NCBI GenBank assembly: GCA_032622095.1 | Contig: CP136065.1 | Span: 112,263,195 to 112,327,194 of the forward strand | Length of the DNA stretch: 64,000 nt | Source: Siphonodentalium dalli | Taxonomy: Eukaryota; Mollusca; Scaphopoda; Gadilida; Siphonodentaliidae | Direction: 5' to 3' | Shown: positions 1 through 12,100 of the stretch, in pieces | How positions within the stretch are numbered: the stretch's first letter is position 1 | Layout of the letters: every line of letters starts with the position of its first letter | Position numbers and translations under genes: made by a program | The notes under the pieces: generated by a model | Database searches by the model: none | The model's input: the letters and a program-made list of their open reading frames with translations, nothing else | Told to the model about the DNA's origin: nothing

Positions 1-245
1 GGAGCTTCCAGAAATTTTGCGATAACACTGTGCCAATGCATTCTCTTATATATGCGAGTCTCCCAAAGGGAAAATACATTATGTGTAAGAGAATTCATTG
101 GCCTAACAATATTTACCTTGACCTTGTAAAGTCAGTGCATTCTCTTATATATACAAGGCTCCCTATGGGAGACTCATATATATAAGAGAATGCACTGGCA
201 CAGGATATTTAATGCTGCACCAGCACAGCTCCCGTCATGAAAGGG
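1..245. mobile_element. TTAA-type MITE, family A copy 1 (5' end cut by window)
   Basis: It carries two successive hairpins built from CCAATGCATTCTCTTATATA and its complement, then ends CAGCTCCCGTCATGAAAGGG followed by TTAA (246-249). Other copies show both ends: TTAA-CCCTTCCATGACTGGAGCT ... AGCTCCAGTCATGGAAGGG-TTAA. The TTAA target and CCCTT ends are the signature of piggyBac-like elements. Confidence 0.8.
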
Positions 246-249
246 TTAA

Positions 250-1139
250 CTAGTGTCTGAATTCCAATACCTATCATATTTTCTTTTCTTGTTTGAGGAT
301 ATTGTATTATAATCTTGCCTCTATATCGTGCCATCTATCTTGTGAGTTTGCATTGCATGAACTGATTGTTGTTATCTTTTGAGATTCAATAAATTATCAT
401 TATATTATTGATTCAATTTAGTAGTTTTATGAAAATATATTTAATAGATACTTACCTAAACTGATTTTTAAAGATATAAATAAGACAGACTTTTCACATT
501 GTAATTAACGAAGGACTTTAATTGTGACACTGATAATTGTTAACTTTTGTCACTGCATAATGTCATGAGCTGCTCGGAGTTTTAGCATCAGGCTGCTTCA
601 GCCAGGCAGCTTCAAATACTCAGCCAACAATATTACAGTGATGTGTCTATCCCACTCCTCAGAAAAAGCATATTAAGCACAACAAAAACAGGTTTTAGTC
701 CGGCAGCCAAACCGCGATTTTTAGCTGTTGCATGTTTTTACATCTAAAGTTTTTTCTTTGTGGTCTGGGGTATCCATTTGAAGAATTCACCGGCTGACCC
801 ACCAGCAGCTTTGAGGAATTCGAGAAATTTCGGGTAAACTAAGAAGGCGGTAAAAAAATATCTATCCTTGCCACAAGGAGAATGTTTCTACTGCGAAAGA
901 GCCAGAAGAGCATAATGATATATGCTTTTAGGATCCCATTGTGTTATTTCATTAAAATTGGTGATTATTTTTTTTTCTAAGAATGCCGGCTTGAAATCGC
1001 AAAAATCTTAGGTAGCGGTATATGGAGAACTAATGGCCAGAAATGGGTATTTGTCAGACTGGTGGTTCAGTCCAACAAAATATAGCCATCAAATGTGAAC
1101 CTTGTATAAATATGTAAATATGACACCTAATTTTAGAAT
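250..1139. other. Unassigned intronic/upstream DNA
   Basis: AT-rich sequence between MITE copy A1 and the inverted-repeat element. No exon-like frame, RNA gene or repeat was recognised. It presumably lies in a PHKA intron upstream of the exon at 5931. Confidence 0.5.
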
Positions 1140-1700
1140 GAGTCTGTCTCTTTAAAAAGCCGACAAAAATTTTACCACCATTAATTACGTCTCTGGATAT
1201 CTCATTCATAATCAGTTACTGAATTGATGGGTTTCCCTCCATTTCATTGGAGAGTAGCGAAGCACACACGTGATTTCATTGGTTTATGGCATAACAGATC
1301 ACATCACAGATTAGAGATCAATGACATTGTTGACAAGTTTCCCAGGCATTGTCAATCTCAACTATGGTTGGAAAACTGCAATATGCAATATATCCATAAC
1401 TCATTTTACTCATCGCAATACAGGAGACATCATCTTCGAGTTTTTATCAGTCAATGATATTCGTGGCTGATTATTCTTTCTCATCTTGTTGTATTTATAA
1501 CTATTTCTAAATACATGTACTACGATTCTCACAAACATTTATTACACCAGGAATGCATTCCATATTTGGAAATGGTTTATTACATCATGTTGGGGATGCT
1601 GCATTGTTGTAGAAATGAAATTTAGTGGACACATCCAGAGACGTACATCCATTAGAATTATCATCGTCTTTTTAAAGAGACTGAGAATGAGTTTGATATC
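1140..1700. mobile_element. Inverted-repeat element, about 560 bp
   Basis: The left arm (1140-1200) has GTCTGTCTCTTTAAAAAGCC and TTAATTACGTCTCTGGAT; the right arm (1630-1700) is its imperfect complement (ATCCAGAGACGTACATCC, TCTTTTTAAAGAGACTGAGA). The termini and target site are unclear. Confidence 0.5.
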
Positions 1701-1849
1701 ATATCAAGTATTGGGAATCCGACGCTACAGTGGAAAGAAAGATATCTTTTAAACTATTGGTTCATATCAATATATTTAAGTCATCCAATCGGAACCTTAG
1801 TCGGTATACATGCAATGCTAAATCAGCTGCTGATTTACATACTAAAATG

Positions 1850-4380
1850 CCGATCAGAATATTTCGCGAATTCAGTTTAACTCATTTATAACGAGGAGAG
1901 TCGGTTGTAGGTTGTGTAAATGACAAGTAGTATATGGATTATATTCCAATACAGGGAGGGAACACCATTTGACTAACCACCATGCCAATTCAGAAATTCA
2001 AAATCCTGTTACGCAGTTAATCGGCTACAGCTCAGCAGAACAATTTAACTCAATCATAACAAGGATATAAGATTAGCTGTTCTACAAATGACTTGTAATC
2101 GATGTGGTATAACCGGGGTTTCCGCCAGGCCGGCTGCGGGTCCGTCCCAACGACCCATTCCCCCGTCGGTCGTTGCATGAAATCCCGCTCATAATACACA
2201 AATAAATGACGCTATTAAAAACTTATTCAGTCTTGTCTGTGTCGACAGGCTATATATCTACACTTATTATGCCCCCGATCTCCGATGGAGATTTGGGGGT
2301 ATATAGTGGAGCCCTCCGTCCGTCCGTCCTTCCGTCCGTCCTTCCGTCCGTCCTTCCGTCCGTCCTTCCGTCCATCCGTCCTTCCGTCCGTACGAACGTT
2401 TCAACTCATAACTTTGGTTTCGCTAACTCAATTCAGTTGATCTTTGGTATGCCAATAGACCAGCTGGGGGGACAAGATTTCCCCATAGCCGTGGTTTCGT
2501 CCACCCATTTTTTCCAGAGTTACGCCCCTTTTTGGACTTAGAAAATTCAGGTTTTCTGCTACTTTTTTGGTTTCCAGATGTTAACTTGATTTTGGATTTT
2601 TTATTTGCAAAACCCGTTTTTTTGTGTATTACCAATATCGCAATACAGGTCAAGGTAAAATTTCGGTTCAATCGGATAAATTTTGTGAGAGTTATGACCC
2701 TTTTTCGACTTAAAAAATTCAGTTTTTTTTTAGAAAATTCAGATTTCCTTCTATTTTTGTGGCACCAGACCAAATTTGAAGCTAATATAGAACAACATGT
2801 GGCATTTTTATAGCGCTTAACCAGAAAGTTTCTCTTATTGTACAGTCGGGGGCGTTACCTCCGCCCAGCGGTGCACTTGTTTTCATTAATATTGACAAAA
2901 TGAAATAGACACAGTCCATCTCCCGAAAAAACAATAAGAGCGGGTCAAATAGCGACATTAGATACAGCATAATACATGTCGCTGTAACATCAAAGAATGC
3001 CGGACTGTTGAGTGCGGATATTTTTGTGCACGGGATTCCAGGGATGAAACTACTCACGCTCGAAGACCCCGTGCTATCGTACGATTACATAATTGGATCA
3101 AAGACCCAATTGCTGATTTTTATGCACGGGATTTTCGTGGATGAGACTACTCAATGTTGATCATTTATCTTATTGCTGTATTATCATTTGTTTTGAGTTC
3201 GATGTAAGTGAAGTTCCTGTAAAATACATGTAATTCTCTACGTGTGTTGATTATTATGCGTATATTGCCATGCATACTTAACAAAATCCCAAAGTGATTT
3301 ATTTCACAATAATACAGAACCTGTCCCAAATCAGTCTTTTTAGCAGGAATTCATAGTGACAACACCATTCATTTGAGCCATATTACATGCATGGAGGATA
3401 AACACGAACACTGAAACTCTGTTCTATAGCTGTGGTCATCAGATGTTGGACTATTGAACAAGCTACGCGTTCCGAGTGAAAGATTTTGCTACTATTCGTA
3501 TTTCGCCGCTATAAATATCTCCTGCAGACAAACCCTGCAGTATGATGTCACAGCGCACAAATAGTTTTACGATTGACAGAATATATAATCCTGTCAGTTT
3601 CATTTTCACTGATGCTACTTAAAATTCTAAGAAATACTTTATTCAATTCTCCTTACTAGGTATTATTGGTCAATGCGTTGATGCTTTTTAGTGTTTAGAT
3701 TCATTATACCTGTTGGAATCTTATTGTAAGTTTATGTAAATTTGTAAACACTGTATTAAACTCGTAGCTCGTTCATTTATATAGTCTTCAATCAGACGGC
3801 AGTCTTACGTACGTAATTAAATGACTAACTATTTGGATACCATCAACAGAATTTAAGCAGTGCACCCACGGAAATGATCGACTTGCATAATATACGTAGC
3901 TTTGGATTGCTTTGTGAGACACTCTGGTGCAAGGAAATGGCTTCTTTTCAGTGTCAAATAACAAAATTTTCGCCCCGACGTGACAAACCATGGTCGTCCC
4001 GTCGCGTTATGTGTTTCCCCAATACGGACTCATTAATTTCCCCCTGGTGGAAACCCTGGTATAACTATAACCAAATACAGGGAGCGGAATCTATTTTATT
4101 GACCGCCATGTCTGTTCAGCAGTTAAAAATATGGTCCAGTTCAGTAGATTCTCCGGTTTAGCTCAATTATAATGACTATCATCTGCGCAGTTTAACTTAA
4201 TTATAACAAAATTAGTCGTGTGTACATTATGCAAATGAATGCTAATCGAGGAGGAATACCGGCATACAGGAAGGGAACACAATTCGACCAATATGCATAC
4301 CAGTTCAGCAGTTCAAAATCCCTTTCAGCAGTGCATTAGGTACAATTAAGCAGATTACGAGTAATTGACAGGATGGATGA
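1850..4380. repeat. Dispersed-repeat mosaic upstream of the first PHKA exon
   Basis: Related segments occur at 1850-2110 and 4040-4375 (ATACAGGGAGGGAACACC versus ATACAGGAAGGGAACACA; TTCAGCAGTTCAAAATCC; TTTAACTCAATCATAACAAG), with a CCGTCC repeat between them. No gene is visible. Confidence 0.5.
2264..2850 (+). repeat. CCGTCC-type dispersed repeat, copy 1
   Basis: Begins TATGCCCCCGATCTCCGATG, then a run of CCGTCCGTCCTT, then GAGTTACGCCCCTTTTTGGA and similar. It ends near TGTACAGTCGGGGGCG, a terminus also seen at 13123-13136. The frame through the CCGTCC run gives spurious VLPSVLPS peptide. Confidence 0.7.
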
Positions 4381-5003
4381 ACATAATCATTGTGCTACTG
4401 CGATGATAGTTTGCTTTGTTTCCAGTAGAAACCATCTCTTTGTGGCAAATATGGGGGTACCCCAAATATGGCCAAGTTATCAAATTCCCAAGGCTGTCAG
4501 CTAGTCAGCCGGTGGATTCTTCAGAACGGTGCTCTTGACCACCGGAATCCGCTGAGAAAAAAACTTATACGCGAAAACAAGCATTTGTGAATTGGCGGCC
4601 GGACTAGTTCCTCTGGGGCCATGAAAATCTGGAATACATGTATTCTTGAATCTGATAAATGGCCATTGAAGGCCTGTATAGTTATTAAAGGGACCAAAGG
4701 CACTCACAGTGGGTAAATGTGCATAAAATATAAAAGTCTGTAAAACATCACTACTGAGAAGAACATGGATAAATAGATAGTTCTTATATCCGTTATTGAT
4801 AGTTCTTCGATAGCAAAATGTTGCATGTTGAAACCATTGTTATGCAAATAAAACTGTTGCATTGATTTGTCAACTAACACCACTAATCTTCTAGTAATGT
4901 TTACATAACATTGGTTTTGACATGCAAATCTCACTATAAAAGAGTGCCTCGAAGACCTTTAATATAGACTTAGATATATGCAGCACTGAACCCATAATTG
5001 AAG

Positions 5004-5751
5004 TAGGTCCCTGCGAATAGTGGGTTTTTGATAAAATAAAATTTTGAATTGAATAGCTCTCGAAAAATTCAAAAATGAGTCGAATATCGAATTGAATATT
5101 TCATGATCTTGGTCATGAAATGATCCGATAAAGATGTTTCAATTTTCGTGTGTATGTCAAAATTGTCTGTCTATTAAATAACACACGTTCTCATCTTTTT
5201 TTTTTTTCAACAATCAAAGACGTATTTTCTTCAGAATGTAACAACAATTTTGAAAATACCGTTTTGTAAATTTCCGTGCACTGTAAATAAAAATCTTCTG
5301 GAATTGAATGATTGAAGGGATTTGACCTGCTCTGTCGCTAATAACATTACAACTGTCACTGAAAGACAACACTGAGCAAACACAATCAAATAATGAAAAG
5401 ATAACTTGACTTGATGTCACTTGACATACTGTTCAACAGCATTGTGAAGTATCTTTCTGTCTCAATTTGAATGTCATCAGCATAAGTTATAAACTATTAT
5501 ATTCTTGGTCGAGAAACAAAAGGTTTAGACAGTCACTTTAACGACAGAATTTTGTGGGAATATTTAGGCATGTATATCTACTGCTAATACTTCACAGTAG
5601 TTGTGAATGTTCAAATATTACCGATAAATGCATTAAATTCGCTTTGACAGATTTGGAGTAATTGAAATTACTATTTGTTGTTTCAAAGTTGAATCGAATG
5701 TCGAGGTCGAATCGAATAACATAACAAATATCGAATATTTGCAGGGGCCTA
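5004..5751. mobile_element. hAT-like non-autonomous element with perfect 8-bp target duplication
   Basis: The left end is TAGGTCCCTGCGAATA; the right end is TATTTGCAGGGGCCTA. The 8-bp sequence AATTGAAG flanks both sides (4996-5003 and 5752-5759). TAGNG-like termini plus an 8-bp duplication are classic for hAT transposons. Subterminal GAATATCGAATTGAAT-type repeats occur at both ends. There is no transposase frame. It ends 179 nt before a PHKA exon. Confidence 0.85.
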
Positions 5752-5930
5752 AATTGAAGACCTTGAAAACAATTTGTAAAATGTTCAAGAAATGGTCTTG
5801 ATTTGCCTTGGATTTTGAAATAGAGGGCCTAAAAAAACTTGAAAACCTCAAATTTCCTTAGATCTGACCTGTCCTGTGGGAACTATGAAACACAATGAAC
5901 ATCTCTTCTATAATTTTGTTTCATTTACAG

Positions 5931-6150
5931 TCGACATTGCTCATTTCCTGCATTTGAGAGTGAGTGATGGCACAGAAATACGCTCCCCTGATCACTCTGC
6001 ATCAAATTCTCCTACCGGTTCTCCTACTGCTCGTCGACGTTTCGTATCTGAGATTGAAAATGTAAATATGGATGAGCTCTTACAGGATCTACATAAGACG
6101 GATAACCTCCAGGATCAGGGAGATATCATCCACTTTCTTTATATTGAAAA
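5931..6150 (+). CDS. PHKA: PHKA exon: Ser/Pro-rich segment and start of helical C-terminal region
   Basis: The acceptor is tttacag before 5931 and the donor is GTAAGT at 6151. The exon enters with two bases of a split codon and leaves with two bases of a Lys codon. It holds a Ser/Pro-rich stretch ([16 protein letters not shown]) with three Ser/Thr-Pro or Ser-Pro sites and a basophilic RRRFVS site, followed by the conserved block [20 protein letters not shown]. The stretch looks like an exposed phospho-regulatory linker; phosphorylation is inferred, not seen. Confidence 0.93.
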
Positions 6151-9100
6151 GTAAGTCTGACCAACCTTAATCCTTTGGTGGGTGAGTACGTCATACATTA
6201 ATTCCCTAAATAATCGACTCTTTAACATAGCAGAATTTTGGGTAATTCTGATGTGGTTAAGGAGTCGATTATTTCGAGAATTACTATATATGACGTCATA
6301 TCCATGGGTGAATATATTTTTGCAAATAATCTTGAGTAATACTGTAACATTGACCTATTGTAAAACATAAATCATACAAATAATATTATTAAAAGCACAA
6401 ATCAATATAAATAATAAAAATAATATTCATCTGCATGATATATATATGAAAAGTTCCCATCTAGGAGACGATTTTTCAAAGTAGTACAAAGTAACATATT
6501 ACCCTACAACTACCGTAAACGACATAAATGTTGTTCCACAACCAACCGTACGGCGACATAAATGTAGCTCTACCCGCCAAAAGGTTTATTCCTCTATAAT
6601 CCAATGATGTGGCAAGATGGTCTCTGTTTGGGGGGCTTAGGGGTGTCCCAACTTTGGATATCCAACTAACTGCTCCCCCTCCTGTGTTTGAATTTTCCAA
6701 CTGGTACATGGTTTGAAGCTTTCCAACTGATTCAGGAATGGATTATTGCTTTAATTTTCATGTTATTGGTAATTTTTTCTTAAATGTGATATATTTTGTC
6801 AAATCAGTGTGTGGGATTCATTGTGAAAGACAAGCGCTATGTAAATACAATATAGTAAAAGCCGAATCTTCTCTTTGATGACAAATTACCCGTAATTCTG
6901 CTGTTGTTAAGGAGTCCATTATTTAGGGCATTACTGTATATGTGCTCATTACTAGAACACACCTTTATGTCGAATACGTTGGTATCCTGTTCATTCCAAC
7001 AGAAAATAACATTGTAAAGACAAATGTACATATTCTAGATATATGAATAATCAAATACAAATCATATACTGCAATCAAATTGAATACCATTTTGAATGCC
7101 AATTACATGTATTTGCAGGCCACTTTCCAATTTAAAATTACATGTTTAAAATAGCAGTGAGTCTGTCATTTGCATTATGAGGTCCCCAGAGGGTGAATTT
7201 AGTGATACTATCCCACACAGTTGTTAGCATCACCAAATTCACCCTTTGGGGGACCTCATTCTGTTCCAAGGTCTCCCATAGAAGTTGATGCATATGCAGA
7301 ATGAGGTTCACAGAGGGTGAATTTAGTGTGCGGGATAGCATTACTAAATTCACCCTCTGGGGGAACTCATTCTGCAAATGCCAGACATACTATTTGCAGA
7401 CTCTATTTTACTTTTTTTCAGGGGTATTGACTGGTCTTATGAGTTCCAGGGAAAGAAGGGATCTGTAAGGGAACTCCTGATTGAACTGTACGAAAAGGTA
7501 GGTTGCAGAGAATGATTATACCTATATGGCATAGACTCAAATAAGACATTGTACAAATTCAAATAAGAACTTAAGAATATAATATTCACAGTTGGCTGAT
7601 ATTGGCTCCTTTCTTGTGATGTGAGCCCTTTTTCAAGCCCTTGGGGGCTGATATTGGCTCCTTTCTTGTGATGTGAGCCCTTTTTCAAGCCCTTGGGGTA
7701 TGTATAACACTTCTATTCTACAAAGGATATCTGAAGCAAGTTTCAAACTGCAATTGTTTATAACTTACATTATAAATATCTTGAAAAGTGAGCGTGGTAT
7801 AAATGATAGGTCTATCAGCTGATAATTTGTCATCAACTGAATCAATTTGAACTATATGCATGTGGTATATACTTGTTGCCGATGTTGACTTTTGAACTAC
7901 TTAGCAACATGCTGAATAGCATTTGCAACTCACTGATAGCAGAAAATTAGATATATTTGCATTAGTAAGATTGATAGCAGGTTATACCACTAAAATCTGG
8001 GGTATACTGGATTGACTTTATTTGTCTCTCTGTCTGATATCTCATCATGGGTTATCAGACAGTCTTCAAGCTTTCTTGCATTTTCCATTTTATACAAATC
8101 ATTTTTGTTTTCAAAGAGGATCAAATGATATCGAGTTTCTTTCTGTATTATGATTTTTGGACTTACAGTAATGCCCTAAATAATCCCCTCCTTAACCACA
8201 GCAGAATATGGGTAACTTTTCAGGATTTAGTCGGAAATATGGCTTATTGCCATTCATCGGAAAGCTCTCAGTGAGAGCTTTCCGATGAATGGCAGCAAGC
8301 CATATTTCCGACTAAATCCTGAAAAGTTACCCATAATTCTGCTGTGGCTAACGAGTCGATTATTTAGGGCATTACTGTCCTCTATTCTTTCCACATTAAT
8401 TATAATTTGTATACTTGTAAATTCTTTGCACTACTGCAGGCTGGTCATTGGAAACAATGGTGGCTGATTCGACACACTGCTGGAATGCTGAAGAAGAGAG
8501 TCGAGGAATTGGCACTTGTTAGTATGAACCAGTATTTTTGAACATGTGGAGAGAGTTCGAGAGACATAAGACCAACAGTACTCAAAAACATGATAATTTT
8601 CATGAATATTTAGAGGAATGTCACCATCGAACCATTTACATCTACCATATATGAAAACAAGAAGAGATTGCTGACATGCCCAACTCTATTGCACACACTT
8701 GTGACCTATTGGTTTTTTGCAGCTCTTTAGTGTGCCTCAGAAAGGCAGAATGCACCAGATTTTGAATTGGAACAACAGATTTGTATTCAATGCATACTAT
8801 AGACTGTAATGAATAATAGCATTTCTTTTTGTACAAAATGAGAGGACACAAAATCATGCTGATTCCATAATATGCATAGCTCTGACCAATATCGGCTTCG
8901 ATTGAAATCTAATCGTACGACGTTACTAGGCATGGTATCGAGCAATTAAGTTCCATGTAATTTATATTGTTTTGTCTTTTCAGGCTGCTACTGATCTGCT
9001 TGTTAGACAGAAACAGTTATCAGTTGGCATGCCACCAGACCGTGAGAAAACTATTCTAGTGTGAGTAAGATTCTTGACTCAAGTAACAGCCATATCATGT

Positions 9101-12100
9101 CGCCAGGTGCTTGGCAGCTGTTGTTATGGGTTTATTGCATTGTCAAAATATAATCTGAATGCCTTAAAAAGACTGGCCTCCTATATATATGATGGATATT
9201 ATATATATACACACTCCAGGGCTCGTATTCACCAACTGGGTTTATATATAGTCCAGGTAGTTTATAGCGGGCGAGGCTCAACGCGAAGCTATCAGTGGTC
9301 GTCTATCGGAGAGATATCACCCCTATAATGGCTGTGTAGGATTATCCAATCAAGGGAATTTGATTATTGTTGATCGCCGGTCACATAAAAAAAACAAGTT
9401 TGTAGCAGTACAAGTTTGGTTCATTGCAATCATGAACTGCCATCATGGAGCAAATATACCACTGATGAAAGGAATTGTATCTTCCAAACTCATTCCGCAA
9501 ATGGATTGAGTTTAAGTCGCTATACCGTAATGTGCAAGAAACTCGCAAATTGTATTCTTTGAGAGCTCGCGATTTAGTCGCGAGGCGGTGTCTATTGACA
9601 AATGAAAAATCTGATAGATTTGGGTCAATTATATCGCGTAAATTCTAGGGAAGGTACGTTGTGCCTTCAGCCCAGGACCCAAGCTAGGGGTTGAAAACAG
9701 GGAGAAGTGTCTTCTCCCTCTGGAGATTTTAGGGAGACTTCAGCCCAACATAGGGAGAAGTGGGGGAGACTTAAGAAAAACATAAAAAAAACATTTATTA
9801 ATTTTTAAATATTGGTTTATTTATAACAATAATAAAAAGATAAAATAACAAAATAAAACATGTTTAGCAAGAATAAAATACAGCACAAGTATAGTTTAGA
9901 TAGATAACCTGCCATTGTATTTCTTCAATTTATAATGTTGATTTAAAAATAAAAAATGTTTACTTTCTTTGAAGATTTTACTATTATACTATTATACTAT
10001 TGAAATTTTTGGAAATGTTTTGTATAAACATCATTTAAGCAAGACAATTAGCAAGTTACAGTATTAGTTAAATTTTTAACTTAAATGGAAGTAGTATTGT
10101 AATACAATATTGTAGGATTCTATCATCCTAGTCTTATTTCCTAGACTGGAAGATATGTACAGTCTGAACAAGATGTAAGTTTATTTTGGTCACTGCTGTA
10201 AATGTGGGTGTCTGCTAAAATAAGCAATAAGGACTAATCAAGGAGTTGTAAACGCTGTTAGTTTTCTTTCTAATGCCTTTATTAATTAATGCCAACGTCT
10301 ATGGTATAATTCGATTAAAGCAACAAACTTGACAAGTTGAATGCACCTATTACGTGCGGGCGCGGCCATTTATTTACGGAAGTGGTCTCTCCCAAAAATG
10401 CGACACTTGCCGAAACGAACATCCGAAGATTATACATAATCTGATAATTTTGTATTGTTTTATATCTAAATAGCGGGATACTTATATTTTGGATACTAGC
10501 GATAATGACTTTCGATGGTTAGATATATAATCCCCTGATAACCCCGGCGAATATAGGAGACCTCAAATAGATTGGGCCGGGATTGAGTGTGAACAACTTC
10601 TTTGACCAGAAAGGGAAATTTATGGTTCAGAGAACTAGGACAACAACATTATGAAAGATATATTTTAATATATTTTTTTGCAAAACAAGTCAAATATCCA
10701 CCGGTAAAATCTTATTTGTCAAATTTGGAAGGCGCAGACATCCGAGGGCGAAGTCCCCAGCAAGAAGGCGAAAACTTTATCCCAGTCGCCTCCTGGTTGG
10801 GGCCAGCTTCAGCCGCTACCAAATAAACTATCCGGTTTATAAAATAAACCCAGTTGATGAATACGAGCCCTGGAGTCAAGATACACTAGATCCAAGGCAA
10901 TAATTCTGAGTGCGGAGTTTGAATTTTTGCTGACTGTTTTGTTGATATGGGTCCATACTTAAATTGCAGGTAGTAATAATTAATAATACCCGATATCTGT
11001 TAATTAACCACGATTAACCTGGTCAATGTGGTCTAGAGTGTTCGAAGAAATAACACCGCAGACGAAGCAGTTGTTTATTTTTCTCCCGACGTCAATCAGA
11101 GCGTAAGCCCTCCTCTTTGCTAATAATAGTCGGCCTCTTTCGGAGAACTTCGGAAATGACGTCACAAGTTGAAGACGAATTTCCTCCAGTGCGCTAGTGT
11201 AAACAACGAATGTTTTAAAGATATTTTTCCATGAAACACTCACGTTTTTGATTACTTTGCATGTAATTTTGCGCCAGAATATGATTAATGTTTTGTACAC
11301 GCAGTGCTTTTCTTGTGAGTCGCAGCTATTGCATTCGTCAGATCGCAACCAAATGACGAAATACTGACAACAATGTGGGAAAGACGGTGTTAGTTTCTTC
11401 AGAAATATACAAAAAATCTCACTTCGACTGTACCGTACAGGCCTATTCACAGTACTGGAAGTTTGCTTTTGGTGTGTTCGGTTGTCCGCTCCCAAAAACA
11501 TCGTGAGTTGAGTTTTCACTGGATGGCAATTTCAATTTAAATCCAGGTGTTGTCACAAAATTCTAATAAAATTGAAATGAAATGCAATATATAGTGTTGT
11601 TAAACCACCCATTTGAACAAATTCAAGCACATGACTACATGAGTTGGATCTTCAACAGTGACCCGGCCATACCCCTATTTCTGACCACACCCTCTAATAC
11701 CATACCCTATGCATCTTCTTAGCAGGGTAGGGGTGAAGGGGGTACCGGTATATCATAGGGTGGGCCGCAGATATGACTGGATTGGGGGGGGGGTGTTGTC
11801 TCTGAAGAGGTTACAATGATTGCGACCAAGGTTGCCCCGGACTAAGTATCGCAATCGCAATATACCTGCCACATTTAACTGATATCCAGGAAATAGCCTG
11901 CATTAATTTTAAGCAGCTTTATATCACAAAATTCTTTAAACTTGAGATTATGTTAGGCTCAAATTACAAATATGATGTTGATGTAATTTACCCTTATTGC
12001 TCTTGGTTATTGAAGTTAGGTATAATTCTTTGTCAACTATATCATAATGCAATTGCCATGCCATGAAGTCAATATTTTCTTAACTGGTATGCATGATTTC

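Noticed and set aside
1224-1457. 77-codon open frame resembling a possible PHKA upstream exon
   Set aside because: The peptide does not match any PHKA block and it lies between the arms of an inverted-repeat element.
2206-2541. Open frame with VLPSVLPSVLPSIRPSVR repeats
   Set aside because: It arises from the CCGTCC tract of a dispersed repeat; the same peptide style occurs wherever this repeat is found.
11004-11519. 171-codon minus-strand open frame
   Set aside because: No recognisable domain or splice context, and no compositional support. Kept only as a note because of its length.
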